Part shown: piece by piece, positions 8,792 to 16,249 of the stretch
Numbering within the stretch: position 1 is the first letter of the stretch
Layout: each line of letters starts with the position of its first letter
Assembly: GCA_029212405.1 (NCBI GenBank)
Contig: JARGNR010000019.1
Coordinates: 1 to 64,000 of the forward strand
Direction: 5' to 3'
From: Saprospiraceae bacterium
Lineage (GTDB): Bacteria; Bacteroidota; Bacteroidia; Chitinophagales; Saprospiraceae
DNA length: 64,000 bases
The notes under the pieces: generated by a model
What the model was told of the DNA's origin: nothing
Database searches by the model: none
What the model saw: the letters and a program-made list of their open reading frames with translations, nothing else
Translations under genes and position numbers: made by a program

Positions 8792-9550
8792 ATGACTCAC
8801 ATGTCTGAATTAGCAATTGAGCTGAAAAATATAAACAAGACCTATAGTGTTCTTGACAAAAACAGCCAGAATCTTAGAAGTAAAATTATTTCTATGATAA
8901 CGCATACCAATAAACGAGAAATAAAGGCCCTTTCAGATATCAACTTGGAGATCAAAAAGGGAGAGTTTTTTGGTATTATGGGCCACAATGGCTCTGGAAA
9001 ATCTACGCTTCTTCGAATAATGGCCGGAGCGTATCCACCAGATAAAGGAGGCCTAGTCAAAATGCATGGTCGATATATGTTATTAAGTCTAGGTCTAGGT
9101 TTTAATCCACAACTTACCGCACGAGAAAACATCTATCTGAATGCTTCCGTTTTGGGATTGACGCTCAAACAGATTGGTTTGATCTTTCGTGAAATAGTAA
9201 CGTTTGCTGAGTTGGAGAAGTTTGTAGATACACAGGTAAAATATTTTTCTACTGGTATGGCAGCTCGATTAAAATTTGCAATTGCGGTTCATGCTGACTC
9301 CGATATATTTTTGATGGATGAATTTTTTGGAGGCGTGGGAGATGAAGGTTTTAAGCAAAAATCTGTAGCTGTTTTTCATAAATCCCTAATCGAAGGAAGA
9401 ACCATCGTTCATGTCAGTCATTCGGTAAAAACAATCGAAGAACACTGCCATAGAGTTCTATTACTGCATCAAGGTAAAATGATAGGGATAGGTACTCCTA
9501 GTGAGGTCATCCCAGAATATAAGCGGCTATCTAAAAATAGGAAAAAATAA
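8792..9550 (+). CDS. ABC transporter ATP-binding subunit for polysaccharide export (Wzt/TagH-like)
   Basis: This 252-residue ATPase shows a Walker A motif (GHNGSGKST, residues 64-72), an ABC signature-like 'FSTGMAARL' (about 152-160), a Walker B ending in 'FLMDE' (about 173-178) and a switch His in 'VHVSHS'. The long spacer before Walker A and the 'LGLGFNPQLTARENI' Q-loop region are typical of the polysaccharide-exporting Wzt/TagH branch. The protein ends right after the nucleotide-binding domain, so it lacks the C-terminal carbohydrate-binding domain found in some Wzt proteins. ATG 8792 follows directly on the permease stop; a second ATG at 8801 is a possible alternative start. Confidence 0.88.
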   Translation: MTHMSELAIELKNINKTYSVLDKNSQNLRSKIISMITHTNKREIKALSDINLEIKKGEFFGIMGHNGSGKSTLLRIMAGAYPPDKGGLVKMHGRYMLLSLGLGFNPQLTARENIYLNASVLGLTLKQIGLIFREIVTFAELEKFVDTQVKYFSTGMAARLKFAIAVHADSDIFLMDEFFGGVGDEGFKQKSVAVFHKSLIEGRTIVHVSHSVKTIEEHCHRVLLLHQGKMIGIGTPSEVIPEYKRLSKNRKK

Positions 9551-9551
9551 T

Positions 9552-10319
9552 ATGGCAATATATGCAGTCAATGATATAGAGTCAAAATTCATTTTTATTA
9601 TTAATTATAAGGTCATGTATTCTTCACTCACAAGAATACTTCCTACATATTTCCCTTCAATTAAATTTTATAATAAAAATCAAGTAAAACAGTTCAATTT
9701 TTCAAAATTTACTAAATTTTCTATTGTTAGAAATCCATATAGAAGAACTGTGTCAACTTATTTTGATAAATGTCAAAAAGCTCCAAAAGATAGCCTTGCT
9801 ACAGAAAATGCACAACTTCAATATTGCCAGGAACAGCTATTAAAAGCCCTCTGTACGCTCCGAAAAACAACGTATGATATTGTACTTCCTGCACAAAAGT
9901 ATAATCGGAAGGATAATCCAGACCAACGCATATTACTGGACAATAACCTAAAACTTTTGATGAGTGTCTCATTTAAAGAATACGTTCAATGTTTAACGCT
10001 ATTGCTGAAAAATAAAAAGGTTGATGGTCATTTCGAAATGCAGTATAAGGTCTTTGATATTCCTAGGCAAAACCCGTTTTATAATCGAAATAAAATCGTT
10101 AATGATACTCTACAGATAAAACTAGAAAACATTGAAATGGAGTGGGGCAATGTTTGCGATATTTTAGGAAAAAATATAGAGCTCCAAAAAATTAATAAAA
10201 CTGACGATAAGAGGAAAGGATTTATTTCATTTTACACTGATGAAACTAGGGAAATTGTAGCCAAATGTTATGCTAAAGATTTTGAAAAATTTAATTATTC
10301 CCGCCATATTCATCTCTAA
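9552..10319 (+). CDS. Sulfotransferase family protein
   Basis: This 255-residue protein is best started at ATG 9552, one base after the ATPase stop. An upstream in-frame GTG inside the ATPase gene is unlikely. It resembles the sulfotransferase family 2 type that uses PAPS to sulfate sugars. A degenerate 5'-phosphosulfate-binding segment ('NYKVMYSSLTR') lies near residues 17-27, and a good 3'-phosphate-binding motif ('IVRNPYRRTVSTYF') near 58-71. The typical C-terminal '(Y/F)TDETREIV..CYAKDFEKFNY' ends the fold. The 5' loop lacks the usual Pro-Lys-x-x-x-(S/T), so activity is less certain than for the sulfotransferase at 12999. Its position behind the exporter suggests it modifies the exported glycan. 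Confidence 0.7.
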   Translation: MAIYAVNDIESKFIFIINYKVMYSSLTRILPTYFPSIKFYNKNQVKQFNFSKFTKFSIVRNPYRRTVSTYFDKCQKAPKDSLATENAQLQYCQEQLLKALCTLRKTTYDIVLPAQKYNRKDNPDQRILLDNNLKLLMSVSFKEYVQCLTLLLKNKKVDGHFEMQYKVFDIPRQNPFYNRNKIVNDTLQIKLENIEMEWGNVCDILGKNIELQKINKTDDKRKGFISFYTDETREIVAKCYAKDFEKFNYSRHIHL

Positions 10320-10354
10320 CTTTAAAAGTATATGTCAACCTGATATGAGGTAAA

Positions 10355-10840
10355 ATGATCACTTTGGACACCGTTTTGGATTTTGTGGTGAATGCAAAAA
10401 TAGATCTTTTGAAAGTTGACATTGAAGGGATGAAATGGGAAGTACTTTTAAGTTTGACTCAAAAAAATAGGATCAAATAGATCAAATTACGATAGAGTTT
10501 CATGACTTTTTAGACTCAAAATTAGTACATAAAAGTGAACAGGTAATTGAACATCTACCTCAACTCGGTTATCAATTTATCAAAGGAAAATATGAATCGG
10601 GAGTGGCATACTATGATACATTATTCTGTAAACCCGAATTATATAACAAGTATGTTGATCAACAAAAAATAACCTCTGAAAATAAATAATCGAGTGAAAC
10701 ACATATTAATTCATAGGGTGGAAGATTTGGTGAAACAACAAGTTCATCATCAAAAAGAAATAGAAGAAATATATTCCTCTTTTTCATGGAAAATTACTTC
10801 ACCTTTACGAAAACTAGGTGCTGTACTTGGTTTCAAATAA
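10355..10840 (+). pseudogene. Broken FkbM-type methyltransferase with C-terminal SWKIT tail
   Basis: Three pieces can be read. The frame from ATG 10355 gives 'TLDTVLDFV...IDLLKVDIEGMKWEVL', a good match to the SAM-methyltransferase core of FkbM proteins, and stops at 10480. The next frame from about 10477 continues with '...ITIEFHDFLD...LPQLGYQF' to a stop at 10689. The first frame then resumes, from GTG 10694 or earlier, and ends at 10840 with a tail containing SWKITSPLRK. The N-terminal half of the fold is missing. The simplest reading is one former FkbM gene with a C-terminal tail, now 5'-truncated and frameshifted twice. The short tail ORF (48 codons) could still be translated but has no evident start signal. 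Confidence 0.7.
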
Positions 10841-10942
10841 TAAACGATATTTTGATTCTTCTGCCAAATTGAATATTAGTGGTCAAACAAACATGGTAGT
10901 ACGTTTTAAGAATGATTAAATGAATTTTATTTAATACAATAT

Positions 10943-12784
10943 ATGGCTTCAAATTTTTCGCATATCAATCACTATTTTGATCATGTTTATGTTTTAAATC
11001 TGGAACATCGACCCGATCGAAAAATAGCCATGCTTCAAAAACTAAGTCGGCTTGGTATTGAGGCTGAATTTGTCCAAGCAATCAATGGGTATTCTACTAA
11101 TAATAAACTTGAACATCAAGCCTATCTAGACCGACCACTAGGAAATCATCCAATGGAAATTAGCCAAGAACGGAAGCTGATTTCTAGTCCTGGTGCATGG
11201 GGATATTTGAAAACCTATCTTGGAATTTTGTTTGATGCAAAAAAGAGAGGGTTCGAAAGAATATTGTGTTTGGACGATGATGTGCTGTTTCATAATGACT
11301 TTGAAAATCGATTCCTTAAAGCCACCAATACGATTACTCAGGATTGGAAATTATTATATTTGGGAGCCTCTCAATACTTGTGGAAAGTTCCACAAAATCT
11401 ATGCTACCCAGATCCAAGTAAAAAAGAAGTCGATTCTGATGCGCTATTTTACTTTCCTAAAAGTACAGATGGATCCTTTGCAATGGGAATCTGTTCTTCC
11501 GTTTATAACATCCTCATTCAATCTATTCAAAAAATGAATTGTCCTTTTGATTCGGGACCATTAAGAGATGTTATCCAAATCTATCCTAAAGATTGTTATG
11601 TACTAAACCCCAACGTAATAATCGCAGATGTTTCTGAAAGTGATATTCGAGAAGGACAAGATCAAAATCAACTTGCTACACAACTAAAATGGAATATAGA
11701 GGATTATAATTTTCCTACACAATTGGACTTAGTTAGTATCATTATGCCTGCATTCAATGCCGATAAAACTATTGAAAAGTCCATTCGATCAATACTCATA
11801 CAAAGTTATCCGGCACTTGAACTTATTGTAGTAGATGATGCAAGTTCGGATGGAACAGTTGATATTGTTGAACAACTAATCAAAAAAGATCCAAGGATTC
11901 GTCTTGTTCAATTGCCTTCCAATGTTGGAGTAGGCGAAGCTAGAAATGAAGGAATAAAAGCGTCTAAAGGAAGTATAATAGGCTTTCAAGACGCAGATGA
12001 TATTTCTCTAAAAGATAGAATAGCCTATCAATTGGTTCCCATTTATGAAAAAGGAGTATTATTTACTGTAAGTCGATTTTATAGAAGTAGGTGTACGAGT
12101 GACGAACTGGATATTTACGATCAAGATGCTACAATTGAGTTGGTTAAGAGCCGAAGAAGAAAAAATGCTCAAGGTAAGGCTTATTCTTACAGAGATCGAT
12201 CAGATATAGGAATGGTAACTACATTATTCAAGAGAATTGTCTTTGAAAAATATGGCCTATATGGAGATCATCGATTTGGTGAAGATTTGGAAATGGTGGA
12301 ACGTATTTTATTTTATACACTCAATAAACGTTTTGATACAACATACAACGGACATACGTTTCTAGGTAATCATTCTTCTATACCGAAAACATTGCAACGA
12401 GTGGAGAAATCTTTGTATATAAGTCCAGATTTCGGAGATGGTAATCTAACTACACAATATCATAAAAAAGAAAAAGAAAAATTACAGATTCAGAGCGTAT
12501 TTAGGAATAAGTTCAATGATGGAAATTTAGATCAATATCAAAAACTTGCTCCACTCAATCAGAAGGTCCGCTTTCCTTCAAGAAATTACAATACCTTGAT
12601 TTTAGATCGGTTTGTTTTGATCCCCGAAATTGAATATTCAATACTTATGAATCAAGAAAATACAAGGCAGGAAGCCGATCAATCAAACCTGACCATTGAT
12701 GAAGTATATAATTCGTTGAGCTGGAAAATAACCTCTCCTATCCGTTGGGTAGCAAATATATTAATACGACTATTTCGCAAATAA
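10943..12784 (+). CDS. Two-domain glycosyltransferase (GT25 + GT2)
   Basis: This 613-residue cytoplasmic enzyme is a fusion. Residues about 12-215 form a glycosyltransferase family 25 (LPS biosynthesis) domain: 'VYVLNLEHRPDRK' at the start, the metal-binding acidic triad in 'LCLDDDVLF' at about 108-116, and 'LGASQY' further on. Residues about 263-500 form a family 2 GT-A domain with 'SIIMPAFNADKTIEKSIRSI', 'VDDASSDGT' at about 297-305, and 'QDADD' as the DXD-like site. The C terminus carries a 'SLSWKITSPIRW' tail (about 591-602) followed by a short basic amphipathic end. That tail recurs in the sulfotransferase at 12999 and the methyltransferase remnant at 10355. It probably adds two successive sugars during repeat-unit assembly; donor and acceptor cannot be predicted. 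Confidence 0.82.
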   Translation: MASNFSHINHYFDHVYVLNLEHRPDRKIAMLQKLSRLGIEAEFVQAINGYSTNNKLEHQAYLDRPLGNHPMEISQERKLISSPGAWGYLKTYLGILFDAKKRGFERILCLDDDVLFHNDFENRFLKATNTITQDWKLLYLGASQYLWKVPQNLCYPDPSKKEVDSDALFYFPKSTDGSFAMGICSSVYNILIQSIQKMNCPFDSGPLRDVIQIYPKDCYVLNPNVIIADVSESDIREGQDQNQLATQLKWNIEDYNFPTQLDLVSIIMPAFNADKTIEKSIRSILIQSYPALELIVVDDASSDGTVDIVEQLIKKDPRIRLVQLPSNVGVGEARNEGIKASKGSIIGFQDADDISLKDRIAYQLVPIYEKGVLFTVSRFYRSRCTSDELDIYDQDATIELVKSRRRKNAQGKAYSYRDRSDIGMVTTLFKRIVFEKYGLYGDHRFGEDLEMVERILFYTLNKRFDTTYNGHTFLGNHSSIPKTLQRVEKSLYISPDFGDGNLTTQYHKKEKEKLQIQSVFRNKFNDGNLDQYQKLAPLNQKVRFPSRNYNTLILDRFVLIPEIEYSILMNQENTRQEADQSNLTIDEVYNSLSWKITSPIRWVANILIRLFRK

Positions 12785-12832
12785 AAAAGTGATTCCACAC
12801 TTTCGTACGGTATCAAGAAATATGACATGTAG

Positions 12833-13009
12833 GATGAAAATCTTTTAAGTGACCAAAAGAATAACCCATCCTTAGACAAAGAACTCAAAGAAATTTTAGG
12901 ACTTATTGATCAAATAAAAGGAAGAGAGAAGATTTACCCATCATCATGGATATCCAGGCATTTTGGAAATACAAGAAGAGATATAACTACAAGAAAGTAT
13001 GAATTATAG
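12833..13009 (+). pseudogene. Possible gene remnant between glycosyltransferase and sulfotransferase
   Basis: An open stretch of 58 sense codons runs from right after a TAG at 12830-12832 to a TAG at 13007-13009. It has coding-like composition ('LDKELKEILGLIDQIKGREK' then '...YPSSWISRHFG') but no in-frame ATG, GTG or TTG near its beginning. It overlaps the next gene by 11 bases. It looks like the end of a lost reading frame, perhaps of another cluster enzyme. I cannot name the family. Confidence 0.3.
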
Positions 13010-13949
13010 AAGTCAAAATAATATCCTGATTCAAGAGTACAAATCTATATTCATTATATTACCTAAAAATGCATGTTCTTCAATTAAGTCCCATATCATC
13101 AAATTACTGGGTTTTGAAAAAGGTCCCAATTACCCAATTGATGTACATGACCCAAAGATTTACCCTTACCCTTTTGTCAAGAAGGAAGAGCTACAAAATG
13201 AATACAGTGACTATTTAAGATTTTGTATATCTAGAAATCCCTGGGATAGATTAGTATCGTGTTATAAGGACAAAATTCGTGCTGCAGATTATCAAGCAGA
13301 AGGCTACACAAATGGCGTCGCAATCCCACTTCTAAATAACAGTTCAAGATTTTTTGGAGGCATGTCATTTAAACAATTTGTAGAAGTGGTTGCTACTATA
13401 CCAGACTCAGAAGCAGAACATCATTTTACCTCTCAACTGTATCAAATAACCGATTCTTTTGGTCAACTTTTGGTAAATTATATAGGAAGGTTAGAAACAT
13501 TAAAAAATGATTTAGATTCTATTTCTTGTCAATCTGGGATTCCTATTTCACAATTTCCTCATATCAGAAAAACAAAAGCTTCTACCTACCAAGAATATTA
13601 TACAGATGAACTAATAGAAAAAGTTAGAAAACGATATTCCGCTGATATTAATTTTTTCAACTATAAATTTGATCAAAAAACACAAGGTCCCTCTTTCGGT
13701 TTTGTTTCAGACAACTTACAGTCAACTCTATATGAATGTGAGGGAATATCGGATATTTTAAGAGAAAAAAATAAGGCTTTATATCTACAATTACATCGTC
13801 TATCAACCCAGGTAACCGCACTAAAAAAAGAACTCAAAAGGGAAAAAATAAAGTTAAATGGATTGCACAACTCAATTTCTTGGAAAATTACAACTCCATT
13901 AAGAAGTGCTACTACTGCAATCCAATCTATTTTTACTAGAAAAGACTAA
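12999..13949 (+). CDS. Sulfotransferase with coiled coil and C-terminal SWKIT tail
   Basis: This 316-residue protein has both PAPS-binding signatures of the sulfotransferase family 2 / carbohydrate sulfotransferase group: 'LPKNACSSIK' (about 21-30) for the 5'-phosphosulfate and 'ISRNPWDRLVSCY' (about 78-90) for the 3'-phosphate. The usual 'YIGRLETL' and C-terminal 'YYTDELIEKVRKRY...FNYKF' follow. The catalytic fold ends near residue 225. Beyond it are about 90 extra residues: a predicted coiled coil (about 245-290) and a tail containing SISWKITTPLR (about 293-303). The tail matches that of the neighbouring GT25-GT2 enzyme, which suggests a shared docking or membrane-contact element. It should sulfate a sugar of the glycan made by this cluster. 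Confidence 0.82.
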   Translation: MNYRSQNNILIQEYKSIFIILPKNACSSIKSHIIKLLGFEKGPNYPIDVHDPKIYPYPFVKKEELQNEYSDYLRFCISRNPWDRLVSCYKDKIRAADYQAEGYTNGVAIPLLNNSSRFFGGMSFKQFVEVVATIPDSEAEHHFTSQLYQITDSFGQLLVNYIGRLETLKNDLDSISCQSGIPISQFPHIRKTKASTYQEYYTDELIEKVRKRYSADINFFNYKFDQKTQGPSFGFVSDNLQSTLYECEGISDILREKNKALYLQLHRLSTQVTALKKELKREKIKLNGLHNSISWKITTPLRSATTAIQSIFTRKD

Positions 13950-14182
13950 AACTCGTATCCAAACATCTTAATCTCTTGCGCATACGTGCTTTCAATCATA
14001 TCTCGATAATGATCTTTGATATCATAAACATCATTTCTAATCTCAAATCGTTCTTTACCATCTTGGTGCTTTGCCGTCAGTATAATTTTATCTTCTGAAT
14101 ATGTCTTCAAAATATTCTGAACAGAATTGCCACCAGTTTTTGGATAGTGTATAAAAAGAAACTTCTTCTGAATAGATATCAT
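13946..14182 (-). pseudogene. Internally deleted sulfotransferase remnant
   Basis: The 78-residue reading frame begins like a sulfotransferase ('KKFLFIHYPKTGGNSVQNIL', a perfect 5'-PSB loop with P-K-T-G-G-N-S). It ends like one too ('DIKDHYRDMIESTYAQEIKMFGYEF'). The roughly 130-150 residues normally between them, including the 3'-phosphate-binding R-N-P motif, are missing. It is therefore probably non-functional as an enzyme. The ATG overlaps the stop of the preceding minus-strand glycosyltransferase (ATGA), so it is still positioned for translation. Its own stop overlaps that of the plus-strand sulfotransferase. A shortened but stable protein cannot be excluded. Confidence 0.65.
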
Positions 14183-15027
14183 TTAAAAACTCGTCTTTTA
14201 AGTTTTTTTAAAAAATTGTTCCCTGTATTCTCTTTTTCTTCTTTCTCTTTCTCGTTCTTTTTTTCTTTATCTGTGATCAATTGATCGGGAAATTGATTCT
14301 TTGTGTTTAAATCGGAATCAATTCCATTCAACGGTCTATAATCCAACTTTTTACTCCTCCATTGAATCAACTTTCTTTGCTCCGCATATTCAGGAGCTCT
14401 TTCCGCAGTAAATGCATGCATGGGATGATATAATTTCAGAGAATGATCCCACCTTATTGCCATTCCAAAGTTTCGAAAACGAGTAAAAATATCCAATCCA
14501 TTCGAATGAAAACCTGACTCAAAGGTATGGTGTTGATCATAACCATTAATCTCTAACATCCATTTTTTTCGGACCGTCAAACAACCTCCGTAATTGGTAG
14601 GGTTGGTAATCAAACACTTCTGTTTTAATTCATTTATGTCCAGACTATTCAGTTTATCCTCAGCTATTTCATTGTACCGATAACCATACACCACGAGTTT
14701 TTCAAATTCTTGATGAATGTTCCATACTTTTTGAATAAAATCTGGCTCCACAATCACATCAGCATCTGGAATAATTAAAATATCTCCTTTTGCCTCTGTG
14801 ATACCTTTGTTGAAGCAAAAAGAAGAGTGATACATTGATTCTCTTGGGTAATTGAGTGTAATTACCTTAAGTTGATCATTCAAATAAAGTTCTTCTTTAG
14901 CCCTATCATAATATTCTACCCAAATCACTTCAAACTCACCCTCAGGAAAGTTTTGCTTTGTAAAATACTTCGCTCCATAGGTGTTTTCCCTAAAAGAACC
15001 ATCAATCATTAGTACACTTACCTTCAT
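14179..15027 (-). CDS. Family 2 glycosyltransferase (galactosyltransferase-like)
   Basis: This 282-residue enzyme has a GT-A fold start ('KVSVLMIDGSFRENTYGAKYF'), a DXD-type metal site in 'LIIPDADVIVEPDF' (about 87-100) and the acceptor-side signature 'YGGCLTVRKKWMLEINGYDQ...FESGFHSNGLDIFTRF'. Together these resemble family 2 enzymes with a galactosyltransferase C-terminal region. The last 40 residues are highly charged (Lys/Glu-rich) and end in a basic 'KKLKRRVFK', which may contact the membrane. The gene sits between two sulfotransferase remnants on the minus strand and overlaps the downstream one by four bases. A role in glycan assembly is inferred; the sugar is unknown. Confidence 0.78.
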   Translation of the reverse strand: MKVSVLMIDGSFRENTYGAKYFTKQNFPEGEFEVIWVEYYDRAKEELYLNDQLKVITLNYPRESMYHSSFCFNKGITEAKGDILIIPDADVIVEPDFIQKVWNIHQEFEKLVVYGYRYNEIAEDKLNSLDINELKQKCLITNPTNYGGCLTVRKKWMLEINGYDQHHTFESGFHSNGLDIFTRFRNFGMAIRWDHSLKLYHPMHAFTAERAPEYAEQRKLIQWRSKKLDYRPLNGIDSDLNTKNQFPDQLITDKEKKNEKEKEEKENTGNNFLKKLKRRVFK

Positions 15028-15044
15028 GTTATTTTTTTCCCCTC

Positions 15045-15290
15045 TTAAAATTTGTACCCAAATTTCTTAATATCATCAAAATACATTTCATAAACCAATT
15101 GTCTATTCTCATCATTGTAATACGCTCTATAATCTAAGCCTCGAACGGACTCTCTATTATGAATTGTTGAATCAATTTTAACACCTGATTGTTGGGTGAT
15201 CTGTAGTAAATCTTCCTTTCTATTCTCAAATCTATCTACCATATCAATTCCATCTGTATTTAGATATTGAAAATAAAATTTCTTTCCCAT
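15045..15290 (-). pseudogene. C-terminal fragment of a sulfotransferase
   Basis: The 81-residue product corresponds to the last third of a family 2-type sulfotransferase: 'IDMVDRFENRKEDLLQITQQ' (matching the usual '.IGRFENL..D' stretch) followed by 'DYRAYYNDENRQLVYEMY' and 'DDIKKFGYKF'. Both PAPS-binding motifs are missing, so it cannot be a functional sulfotransferase by itself. It reads from an ATG at 15290 and lies 17 bases upstream of the glycosyltransferase gene on the same strand. Together with the remnant at 13946 it shows that sulfotransferase genes around this point have been repeatedly lost or rearranged. Confidence 0.65.
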
Positions 15291-15314
15291 TCTGATGGTT
15301 GATTATTTTGAATA

Positions 15315-15340
15315 AAAATGAGATTTATAAATCTCATTTT
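15315..15340 (-). terminator. Terminator behind the VanZ-like gene
   Basis: The 26 bases form a perfect palindrome: AAAATGAGATT and its complement around TATA. On the minus strand it is followed by a T-rich stretch and sits 26 bases after the stop of the gene ending at 15367. It also lies just ahead of the fragment gene starting at 15290, so that gene must be driven by read-through or by a promoter close to the stem. Confidence 0.75.
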
Positions 15341-15366
15341 AAAAAATAGCTTTTACAAATTTTATT

Positions 15367-16191
15367 TTAATCCTTACCCATCCAAGCATATACTCCAAAT
15401 AACACAATAATAATTAAAATACCCTCTATTGGATGTACTACATGAAAATAAAGGTCTCCTACTTTGTCATAAGACCAAAACGCATCGGGTACTTTATTCA
15501 TAAGTGTTATGGGGGCTTTATTCATATCTCCATTCGAATAGATTGAAACTAACCCCATTAGAGTAGAAAGTCCCAGAAGTAAAAGTGTTCCAATACCTAC
15601 CAAAAAAGTACTCTTTTTATACCAAGGTATTGAGTGGGTAATTTCTTTGATTCCAGATATCCATAACAAAAGTAATCCCAGTGCTGCTCCTAACAAGTCC
15701 GTAATCACATCATTGAAATCAAAATATCCCGTGGCATGAGGGTTGAGGTAAAAGTATTGATACGCTTCATCAACACCTCCTAAAAAGGTCGCCCAAAATA
15801 GTGTTGCTCTATAATTCTTTGACAATGGAAAAAGTAGAATGGCCATCAACGCATATTGTGGAAAGTGGGCAGCTTCGGTTGCCATAACAAATAGGGTATT
15901 ATAGACGATGACAATCAACCCAAGTGTAATACAAAGATAGATCAACTTTAATCTATTTTGATTCCCAGTGAATACCTTTTTTATAAGGTAAAAAAGATAC
16001 ATTGAAAGTACTACCATCGAAAAAATCAATACGGTAATATTGAGTTGTGGCCTAGGCAGATCTGCAAATAGAACATTCATTATGAATCGGCCTACTATTT
16101 CATGAGGTAAAACAACAACTAAAAAATAAATGGACACTAGAGCTAAGCAAACCCATCTATTTTCATGCAGCCAGTCAATACGTTTTTGCAT
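15367..16191 (-). CDS. VanZ-like membrane protein
   Basis: This 274-residue protein has about seven hydrophobic segments. Its core matches the VanZ-like family. The conserved acidic 'ATEAAHFPQYALMAILLF' is followed by 'GGVDEAYQYFYLNPHATGYFDFNDVITDLLGAALG', which contains the D-E-x-x-Q and the D-x-x-x-D-x-x-x-N/D-x-x-G pattern of the family. VanZ proteins are inner-membrane proteins; the first described one gives low-level teicoplanin resistance, but the biochemical role of most relatives is unknown. Two further membrane spans at the C terminus extend the usual core. It is divergent from the GT4 gene at 16250 and lies within the polysaccharide cluster, so a link to envelope glycan work is possible but unproven. 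Confidence 0.75.
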   Translation of the reverse strand: MQKRIDWLHENRWVCLALVSIYFLVVVLPHEIVGRFIMNVLFADLPRPQLNITVLIFSMVVLSMYLFYLIKKVFTGNQNRLKLIYLCITLGLIVIVYNTLFVMATEAAHFPQYALMAILLFPLSKNYRATLFWATFLGGVDEAYQYFYLNPHATGYFDFNDVITDLLGAALGLLLLWISGIKEITHSIPWYKKSTFLVGIGTLLLLGLSTLMGLVSIYSNGDMNKAPITLMNKVPDAFWSYDKVGDLYFHVVHPIEGILIIIVLFGVYAWMGKD

Positions 16192-16220
16192 AGGTTATCT
16201 TTTATTTTCTTTCCTTTTGT

Positions 16221-16228
16221 TTACTTTG
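16221..16228 (+). promoter_or_regulatory. Possible -7 element ahead of the GT4 gene
   Basis: TTACTTTG at this place differs by one base from the Bacteroidota -7 consensus TAnnTTTG and lies 21 bases before the ATG at 16250. No convincing -33 TTTG is visible at the usual distance, so the assignment is tentative. Confidence 0.3.
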
Positions 16229-16249
16229 TGATTCAGAAATCCACTTAAT

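Noticed and set aside
9501-9551. GTG start for the first sulfotransferase inside the ATPase gene
   Set aside because: It would add 17 residues without homology; the ATG at 9552 follows the ATPase stop directly.
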